In this document: positions 55,789 to 64,000 of the stretch, piece after piece
Layout: each line of letters starts with the position of its first letter
Position numbering within the stretch: the stretch's first letter is position 1
Assembly (NCBI GenBank): GCA_002633025.1
Contig: NMRB01000189.1
Coordinates: 350,979-414,978, forward strand
Reading direction: 5' to 3'
DNA: 64,000 bases
From: Notospermus geniculatus
Lineage: Eukaryota > Nemertea > Pilidiophora > Heteronemertea > Lineidae
The notes under the pieces: model-generated
What the model saw: only the letters and a program-made list of their open reading frames with translations
The model's database searches: none
Told to the model about the DNA's origin: nothing
Made by a program: the position numbers and the translations under genes

Positions 55789-57856
55789 GGGTCACTCCTC
55801 CACAGAATTCCTTGAACAAAAGACAGCACGTATGATGCTATTGCAGAACAGTATGTCAGCCATGTCCAACGGCTCTACAAGAATGCCATAGTTGTATCTG
55901 ATGGCTATACAGAGGGTCCTTCCACCAAAGATGTTGTCCATCAAAGGAGGACGAAAGGCATAGAGGACCTCGGGTGTCCTTCTCCCCGGCAATGCCACTC
56001 AAGTCAACGAAAGACCAATTTCTCGCTAATGCTGAAAATAAACAACGTTTCATTGACTTGCTGGCAGAAAAAATGAATGAAAGTGGTACCAAAACTTAAA
56101 GCGCAGATGAGACGCTGACATTATGACAGCGAAAGCAGCTGCCAGGTGTTCATCATCTGCTTCACCAAACTGGTGAAGATACCGATCTGCTCATACTGCT
56201 CTTTTTCTACTGCAGTGATGATTGCAAAGGGCTAGTCTGCAGGTCAGAAAAGAAGTGTGGAGAGGAGGGTAAGAGAAGAGTCTGGGACATTGTTCGTCTG
56301 AAAGATCTGTTTGGGAAAGGAAATGTGTAGTCTCCTTCCAGTGATACATGCTCTTGGTGGATGTGACACAACATCCAGACTCTTTGGCATTGGAAAAGGA
56401 GCGCCCTTGAAGAAAGTAAACAATAATGGGTTCAAGAAGCAAGTGCAGATTTTGACCCAAGCAAGGGCAGCAGCAGATAAAAGATGTAGAAAAGGCAGGA
56501 GAGCTTTCTCTAGTCTATTTATATGGCGGGACAATGGAAAACACTCTTGACGAACTGAGAGCCAAGCGGTTTTCTGAAAAGGTGGCCACTTTTAGTGTTC
56601 AGGTCCAGTCATTGCCGCCAACTTCAGATGCGGCAAAGTACCACAGCCAGAGAGTTTATTTACAAGCCCAGGTTTGGATGGGTTCAGAAGATTTGAGTCC
56701 AACGATTTGGGGTTGGCAGCTATCAGACGGTCACATACTGTCCCAAAAAAGGTGGACCTCTCCCCAGCTCCCGGCCCGAGTATCTGCCTGAAGGTCATCC
56801 GCTGCCACCCCAATGCAAGGGTGACTGTGACAGTCTCCGATGCACTTATCGAAAGAATGGCATGGAATGTTCGAGTACATGCACAGGATGCAAAGGCATA
56901 TCCTGTTGTAACGCTTCTGCACCTCTTGATCTTGAAGAGTAGGATGATCAACCATTATAATAGAACTTGGATTACAGTGTTTACTGATGTAGCACACACC
57001 CTTACCATCATGACTGTTCCCATTTTCATGACAGGGTGTACAGACTGCTTTAGGTTCATTTCACCAAAGCTGATGTAATATGGAACCATAATTAGGTCAT
57101 ATATGATGTAATAATGCCATATATGACATGTATGACGTCATATATGACATATATGACGTCACAGCGTAATTCTGATGGTATATTTGGGTTCCTTGGGGTG
57201 ACATTCCTATCTGTCAGTAATACATTTATGGGGTCTAACACGCACCGTTTAAGAGATATTGGCCAAAAACGGACTCATTGGCGGCCATATGTATATGCAA
57301 ATTAGGGTACTTAGGGTCGTCCGATTTTGGCCTAAAATGATATTTGCTATCAGAGTTACCCCCTGAACCAGAATCTGCAAAAACAATTCTCTTGCAATTT
57401 TGTCTAGGTAAGGCATTATTTTTGCTATTTCTACTGGACTACACATCAAAAGGAGAACTTGATGGCTGTAATGACGTCATGCCCGTTGCTGACGTCACGG
57501 ATGACGCGACGGCAATGTTGGTGACTTCATGACGTCAAAAGGCCTTAACAGCATTGTTATTTTCGTTTACCTTGTATCTCGAACTATAGCGATATCAAAA
57601 TTCGGGCTTCGTAAGGACAATTCCCAGGCCCGTCAGCATTTGCATACCAAGTTTGGCGGCGATCCGTCCGTCAGTCTTGGAGAAAATCGCGAACAAACAA
57701 ACAAACTCTTGTCAAATTTTAGTATGATACAAGGTTGCTCATATTACGGAATATTCTGAAAATTTCCATTCATTTATTTGCAATAAACTTTTTTCTGAAT
57801 TATTTCTGTGCATGTGGGTCGATTAATGAAACTTCATCAGCTGATGAGGACATTAG
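55789..57856 (+). pseudogene. Diverged nuclease-family copy F, longest
   Basis: From ~55830 reading shows YVSHVQRLYKNAIVVSDGY with EGPSTKD behind it (the FDG-type motif and basic stretch), then frameshifted remnants. These lead to GKEMCSLLPVIHALGGCDTTSR, the LPPTSDAAKYHSQRV block and the complete Cys-rich tail ending DLEE (near 56940). Two TGACGTCA palindromes lie at 57133 and 57154 and three more further on. Several frameshifts make it inactive. It confirms that the second family has the same domain order as the 30.4-39.5 kb gene. Confidence 0.7.
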
Positions 57857-58708
57857 CACCGTGGAGAATCGGCAGCCGCCTTTCCGAGTACATGTATTTC
57901 GTTCCGGCAGCAACCCTCTCCGAGTCGCATGTTACATCTCACCGAGTAAAAACGGCGGATGTTGCTGAAACGCCGACAAAACAGGTGGTTTTATAACTCC
58001 TACCTCAGAGTAAGTTTTTTATGATCCCGTGGAGGCTATTTTAATTTGTATACTCCATCGTTCGGTAGAAAGTTTATCAAGGTTTTAGCTTGCAATCGGA
58101 TGTACGGAGTGAAATTTTTGGGAAGGTTGCCGATCTGCGTAAAATCCACTGTGTGTCAATCGCTTCATCCTCGGACGAAAATGCCTCTTTTAGTCAAGTA
58201 CAAACACTAAAATGGTTATCTTCGTGATCATAATTAAGTTTTCGTCTTAATCTTGGAAGAAACAAGGCGTCTGCGAGATAAAAAGGCTATCAGTTGACTA
58301 AAAGAGGCATTTTCGTCCGAGGATGAAGCGATTGACACAGCACAGTCCAGTGGATTTTACGCAGATCGGCAACCTTCCCAACAATTTCACTTCATACATC
58401 CGATTGCAAGCTAAAACCTGGATAAACTATCTACCGAACGATTCTGGTAGGAAGCAATGTCTTTCACCTTGGAAACCCTATTTCTATTTCACATACCGAA
58501 CGATGGAGTATACAAATTAAAATAGCCTCCACGGGACCATAACAGACTTACTGTGAGGTAGGAGTTATAAATCCAGCACTTTTGTCGGCGTTTCCTGCCT
58601 CATCAGCGACATCCGTCATTTTTACTTGGTGAGGTATAAAATATGACTCGGAGAGGGTTGCTGCCGGAACGAAATACTCGGAAAGGCGGCTGCCGATTCT
58701 CCACGGTG
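57857..58708. mobile_element. Foldback element H2, ~0.85 kb
   Basis: Same family as H1 but with complete ends: CACCGTGGAGAATCGGCAGC inverted at the right end (ATTCTCCACGGTG). It has a 54-bp extra stretch at ~58443-58497 absent from H1. Confidence 0.9.
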
Positions 58709-59321
58709 ATTAGGGGGGGGGGGGGGATAGGCCTACAATGTTCCAGCATTCATGGCAAAGAATTGCTGTCTTTGTTGTCACAGCTATTGTATGAACAGTC
58801 TTACATCAGGCCAGCACCTCGCCAGCACCACAACTCCATAGGCATTGAGAATTAGAGTTACATAACTTGCCTTTCCTTGCAGAGCAGTAAGGGCAGGTTG
58901 ATGACCATTCAAAAGAATGTTTTGTTAGAAAGATTACCTCATTGAATCAGTTTGTAGTGCTTCCTATGCAAAAAACACCACCCCGTTCAGATGAATAGTT
59001 GAACCCAAGTTCCCACAAAAGTCATCCAGTCCGGTTATGTCACTGTTATGACTTTATTGACAATGGTAGTCGACAATAGGCCTAAGGGTCTTCAGAGTGT
59101 TCATGTTCTTCCAAGTGAGAGATATCAAACTACTTTTGGGACTTTTTTTGGTACTTTCATTGAATACAACTGGATTATTTTGCAGGTAGGTGACACATGG
59201 CTCATTCGCGAACCTATAATCCAAGTTTTTTTAGAAATATTTTGGTTCTAATATGAAACTTCAAGGCTTCAAACACCCATTGTCTTAGAAAATTACTTCA
59301 AATGTTATTGATTGTTGTACC
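58709..59321. other. No gene recognised
   Basis: Poly-G run at 58713-58725. Nothing else was identified. Confidence 0.5.
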
Positions 59322-61239
59322 ATTTAAGGGGGATGTAAAGAGGCCACTGAGTGAATTACCACAAGTGGCACCCATCCAAAAAGTCCAATATCCGTTTGTG
59401 AGGCAGACAGGAGGGCGTGGCCATCAGTGTCTATACATGCACAGCTCACTGTACACTGCACACACACACTAATTAACAAGCCCCATTGTCTTTACGAGAC
59501 ATTACATCACCTGAGCTTGGGTGCAATCAAACTCCAAGCCAGCACCCTTTCCAACTAATCAAGTAGCATAAAACGCAACAGAAGGAATATAGCTAGAGTC
59601 AACGAGACACGAAAATGTTGTCTTCATCACTAATAGTCCATAATCACCGGTGAAATTTGCACTGCATTTCTAATTCCACAAAACATGGGAGACTGCCATT
59701 TCCACGTAGTCTCGCTCAGTTACACATGTTGTGTTGCGCATCCCACTACACATTTTCCAGTGAATTCGACGACTTTTTGCTGTTGGTCACATGACTGGTC
59801 GAGTTCGTATTCAACCCGAGTAACGATGTCGGTCACATATTATGACGTCAAAAGAGTAGATTCACCAGGAATTTATGGAGTTCGGGTTGCGACCCGATTG
59901 GACCGAGTTGAACTTCGAAAGTAGTTCGAGTAACTCATTATGGCAGCTCCCATGTTTTGTGAAATTGGAAAATGCAGTGCAAGTTTCACGGTGATTCTGG
60001 ACGATCCGCGATAAAATCAACATTTACGTGGCTCGTTGTCTCTAGCTATATTTATTCTGTTGCATTTTACGTTACTTGATCAGTCGGAAAGGGTGCTGGC
60101 TTGGAGTTTGATTGCACCCAAGCTCAGGTGATGTAATGTCTCGTAAAGACAATGGGGCTTGTTAATTAGTGTGTGTGTGCAGTGTACAGAGAGCCATGCA
60201 TGTATAGACACCGATGGCCATGCCCTTCTGGCTGTCAACATCACGGATATTGAACTTTTTGGCTTGTTGTACTTGACTCGATGACTCGAAGGCGCGAAGA
60301 AGGCCAATTAAATTACCTGTATATTGATGGGTGCATGCCTTATTTTAATTCGAGTTCCACTTCAAAACACTGGGTTACGATGCAACATTTTTAGGAAGAT
60401 GAAATAGGCCACCTCTGGCATATTTTTATAACCATCGTTAGACATGTTAAACCACATACCTATGTATTCCCATTTTTAGTATAACTCTAAGGCCGTGACG
60501 TCATTGGCGTTTAGAATGCATGATTGTGGTTGTGCGTGAAGCAGCGGAATTCATTCAAAACTTTTTTTTTTTCGTTGAAGTGTTTTGAAGAAGTACAGTC
60601 CAAGAATTTAATTTTCATTACATAATAAAAAATATCAAAGAATTGTAAAAAATTGTTCCAAGATCTGAAACTTTTCGTCCAAGATTGTCAAGTGCGTCTT
60701 GCCAAGATGCAAGTGACCACAAAACTGATGACGTCATGAAGTACATGAACAACCCGGGTGAATTTCGTCATTTTCATGAATTTACTTTTTGCGTGGCAGC
60801 TCTAACACTGCGGCATAGAACATGCAGTAGGATCATTGCTCAAAAGGGCTGAAAATTACCGCTATACCTCCTCCGGGGTGTGCAATAGGGAGACAAGACC
60901 AATTCCAACAACTTTTCAAAAGGGACCCATAGTCAGTTCTCAAGGACTTAGGAGCTATAGGCCTAGTTCCAGGCTACCCTTTATTTCATGATTTACGCTG
61001 AATATCAACCTCACTACACTTCTTGGTAGCTGGGGACACTACGTCGGTCCACTTCCGCCGTTGATCCATACCACTTCTTAGAAATGACCAGCTGAATGTC
61101 ATTGAATAATTTTGGCGGTCATCGAGTCATCGCACCATCGAGTCTTCGCGTCATCGAGTCAAGTACAACAAGCCGAACTTTTTGGATGGGTCCCACTTGT
61201 GGTACTTCACTCAGTGGCCTCTTTACATCCCCCTTAAAT
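59322..61239. mobile_element. Foldback element, ~1 kb, containing a later insertion
   Basis: ATTTAAGGGGGATGTAAAG at the left end is inverted at 61221-61239. The arms pair through GGGCTTGTTAATTAGTGTG and CAAACTCCAAGCCAGCACCC blocks to a centre near 59790. The right arm is split by the 60261-61174 element. Confidence 0.85.
60261..61174. mobile_element. MULE-like non-autonomous element with 9-bp TSD
   Basis: GAACTTTTT flanks both sides (60252-60260, 61175-61183). The ends GGCTTGTTGTACTTGACTCG and GAGTCAAGTACAACAAGCC are inverted. No transposase ORF. A partial copy at 26849-28395 has gained two further MITEs. Confidence 0.9.
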
Positions 61240-62019
61240 TGGCCTGAAACACAGAATTATCCCCCCCAAATTGCAAGATCATAGCTCTTTCAGTTTTCCC
61301 ACGGATCACAAATCGCAATCTTGAATTCAAAGTGAAACAGCCCCTTTAATACAGTGTACCGATAAATGCATACATTTTGTCTCATTATTACTGTAGGGAA
61401 ATGTACAGGTCACTTTTTCATGACGCAACGTCAACACCTAAAATGACGTCAATGACGTCGCTAAGGTCAACTCGTAGTCCGAACACTGCCTCCTGTTGCT
61501 CATTTGCAGAACTGACGGCCGCAACAAGAGTCAGATGAAGCATATCGCGGGGGGGGGGGTCTATTTTGATTGGTCCAACCATCTCTAGGTCGTGTTTTGA
61601 ATACATTTACTAGTGCACGGCAATCGTATCACTTGACAACGCTGCTCTCAGGCATTTTACTTGCTGTTTCAACCGGCTACACGCTCTCTGTTCACTCTTA
61701 GCCAGACAAACATTAAGAAAACCGCAATTTCTTATCAAAATCACGAAAAATATTCCTCTCGAAAAGCTGAATCGGCGAATGCACAGCATCGCCATCTTTA
61801 CAATTTGAGGTCACGTGATAACGGGAACCAGCAATCCGTGATCTGATCATGCTGATGATGTAGAACCAAAATCTGGTTCTTCGGTTACTCATCATCTGAC
61901 TCTGTATTAGCGTCCAGCAGATTCTAAAAATAGCAATACGAGTCAGACGTTCGGACTAGTCAACTCGCTGGCAGCGCTGCCCTGTCGAGATGAAAAATAG
62001 CGCCGTCCCCACCATTGAG
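61240..62019. other. No gene recognised
   Basis: Poly-G run at 61549-61558. No family signal on either strand. Confidence 0.5.
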
Positions 62020-62334
62020 GCTGAATCGGTTAATGTCGTCCTGGGTACACCTCATTATTACCCAGGGTAATCCTGGGTAATCCTTTTTGTTACCCAGGAT
62101 CGTCCTGGGTACAGTTAAGGTACCTTAACATTACCCAGTTTAAAAACCCGCCCCAATTTCCAGCTGCGCCCAAGGTTGCGGTATATCTGCAGGTGGAAAA
62201 TGGCACGCATTTCAAACTGGGTAATGTTAAGGTACCTTATTTATACCCAGGATTGTCCTGGGTAACAAAAAGGATTACCCAGAATACCCAGGGTAATAAT
62301 GAGGTGTACCCAGGACGACATTAACCGATTCAGC
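62020..62334. mobile_element. MULE-like MITE, same family as 27007-27614
   Basis: The ends GCTGAATCGGTTAATGTCG and inverse; the interior is repeated ACCCAGG/CCTGGGT palindromes. The flanks ACCATTGAG (62011-62019) and CTCATTGAG (62335-62343) agree at 7 of 9 bases, consistent with a diverged 9-bp TSD. Confidence 0.8.
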
Positions 62335-63103
62335 CTCATTGAGTCCCTGAATTTGTATTGAAAGTCTAATTCATACCCTCATCAAACAAAACCGCTAACA
62401 AAAGTGACTTATCACCACTTGATAGAAGCTTTCCAAGCCGATTTCCAAAAGCAGTAATTTTTCACCAAATTTCGGGCAGCTCCCTACACCCATGATTTTA
62501 TGTCGGTCATTTTTCTTGCCACGGCTTCCCTCTCTTTGAATACCACTTATCACGTCGCGGACGTCCACAAATCTAGGCCTGCTTGCGGATCTAATCATCA
62601 CTATGGTCATAAAGGAATCAACCATAAAGGTTTAACTGCGAACGATGAACTGACTGAGGGACACACTTCATGTGTTGCCACCAGATGTCTCTCACTGCCT
62701 GAATTTCGGCTTTACGTAATAGGCACGAGCTTCAACTTTTTTTGTGGTGAAGAGGTACATGAACCTGTCAACTTGATGCTTTGAATTCCATTTCGGAGGA
62801 TAACAGAGCTATTTTCAGCACAATTAGTGCTCCATTTACAAATGTACGTCAGCCTATTCAAATGTACACAGATGACCCTGTGCTCACATCGTTCGTGGGG
62901 TTCTCATTAATTCAGTCCTTTTGTATCATAAGATCAACTTGTCGGAATTCAACAAAATTTGCAGAAAACGTGCAGAAGGGTCTTGCCTATCATATGGAAA
63001 AGTCAGAATGCAAATATGTTGAGGTTTAAAGGGATACTGTCCACATTTATAAAATGCTAAATTTGTAAGTTGAACCTTTATGGTTGATCCCTTTATGCTA
63101 TGG
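62335..63103. other. No gene recognised
   Basis: Two short plus-strand ORFs (62500-62784, 62781-63029) overlap by 4 bp but have no recognisable motif and ordinary composition. I cannot support them as genes. Confidence 0.4.
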
Positions 63104-63117
63104 TGGATTAATGGGAC

Positions 63118-63186
63118 CAAAGAGAAGGCGAGCACAAAAATCGACACACAATATGATAAAGTATAAAGTCAATTTCCAGAATATAG
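63118..63186 (-). mobile_element. 69-bp PLE tail insertion with 14-bp TSD
   Basis: TGGATTAATGGGAC flanks both sides (63104-63117, 63187-63200). The insert is only the terminal part of the PLE tail (GAGCACAAAAATCGACACAC to TCAATTTCCAGAA) plus ~10 bp. Confidence 0.9.
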
Positions 63187-63298
63187 TGGATTAATGGGAC
63201 AATTTATTTTCAGGTGAAAATATGTCGGCACTAAGAGACACTTCTGCCTCTGGCTCCAGGGTACGTTATTCCTTGTATAATTTGGAATATTCCGTCTT

Positions 63299-63538
63299 AA
63301 GGCCCGTTTACACATACAACTTTTCATATGCAACTTCATGCAACTTGTTGCATAAACCTGATGAGACCAAAACGTTTCATAAAAGTTGCATGTGTAAACT
63401 GGCATGCAACTTGTTGCAACTCGATCACGCTGGATGTTGCATCGATTTTCTATGTGTAAACCGTCCCAGTTCGTTTGCAACAAGTTGCAGGTTGCAGCAA
63501 CTTGCAACACTTGGTGCAACCTAGTGTAAACCGCCCTT
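63299..63538. mobile_element. MITE built of CAACTTGTTGCA palindromes
   Basis: Ends AAGGCCCGTTTACAC and GTGTAAACCGCCCTT. The interior has at least five copies of CAAC(T)TGTTGCA or GCAACTTG words in both orientations. Confidence 0.7.
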
Positions 63539-63587
63539 TATGCTTCATGATGACAGGCTACTTTCGTGGCTGGGTCTTTGTTTCATA

Positions 63588-63922
63588 GGCCCCTTTTACA
63601 CTACGTGTTTTCAACCGTGCTCGACCCGGGTCGAACACGGCGCGGCAAAAAAGGTGATAGTGTAAATGGGTTGGCACGGCACAACTGGGCTCGGCACGGT
63701 GCTACTTTCATCCGGGCCGAACCCCCCAACAGGAGGTGGGTTCGACCCGGGTCGAGCACGGTTCCGCTGGAAAACTGCACAGTGTAAACACGCTAATTGA
63801 CGCGGTTTTCATGGTGCAGTGTAAATGGGGTAAAATGCTCTTTCTGAGGCGGGCCTGGCTCGGGTCGAGCACGGCGCGGTTCATCCGGGCCAAAATTCTG
63901 CGTAGTGTAAAAACGGCTATAG
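63588..63922. mobile_element. MITE with GACCCGGGTCGA palindromes
   Basis: The left end GGCCCCTTTTACACTACG is answered by CGTAGTGTAAAAACGGC at the right end. Internal CGACCCGGGTCGA(G/A)CACGG palindromes and AGTGTAAA(T/C) words are repeated. No ORF of interest. Confidence 0.7.
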
Positions 63923-64000
63923 GGTCTTTTTTATTGTACGGCCATTATTTTATAGTTCATATGGTTCATAATCATAGGGTCTTTGTTTATAGCTGATTAT

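Noticed and set aside
62500-63029. Overlapping plus-strand ORFs as a small operon-like pair
   Set aside because: No motifs, no start context and ordinary length for chance ORFs.

Overview
The window is a repeat-dense stretch of a eukaryotic nuclear genome, most likely a marine invertebrate. An echinoderm or hemichordate would fit the many TAGGCCTA-type words and the mix of Polinton, Penelope-like and foldback elements, but this is inference. No intact host gene was found. Almost all coding sequence belongs to mobile or virus-like elements, and nearly every gene is broken.

Layout. 1-1.38 kb is the 3' part of a Penelope-like element (PLE) with a GIY-YIG endonuclease domain. 1.38-3.74 kb (minus strand) is a decayed Polinton fragment: chromodomain end of an integrase, zinc-finger protein and PolB N-terminus. 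3.77-7.66 kb is a 3.4-kb foldback element with ~780-bp arms and two arrays of a 21-bp palindromic satellite containing TAATTA. 7.66-18.24 kb is a larger Polinton-like block, mostly minus strand. It holds a capsid-like protein, a small unknown ORF, an rve integrase, a second virion-type ORF, an archaeo-eukaryotic primase (AEP) with a PriCT-2-like tail, a protein-primed type DNA polymerase B, a plus-strand minor-capsid-like fragment and a small basic protein. 18.3-28.4 kb is layered repeats, a possible solo LTR, several MITEs and a degenerate ubiquitin-protease-like fragment.

29.3-40.8 kb is an ~11.5-kb unit bounded by ~750-bp inverted repeats. Its one long minus-strand gene has two N-terminal Cys/His modules, a long middle region, a C-terminal domain with the ordered acidic motifs of PIN/FEN1-type nucleases, and a Cys-rich tail. 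It is split by a 3-kb foldback element whose empty site survives in a local duplication. 43.3-58.7 kb holds several partial copies of a second, diverged family with the same nuclease signature, arranged head-to-head and broken by other elements: a 4.2-kb TIR element carrying a ~169-bp minisatellite and a PLE with 13-bp target-site duplications (TSDs), and two ~0.8-kb foldbacks. 58.7-64 kb is mostly nested MITEs, three resolvable by 9-bp TSDs or near matches.

The two best candidates for something little described are (a) the Polinton block where a protein-primed PolB gene is followed in the same frame by an AEP/PriCT-2 primase, and (b) the TIR-bounded element whose only large gene is a PIN/FEN1-like nuclease with no visible DDE transposase. 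All family assignments come from motif reading alone; no database search was run.
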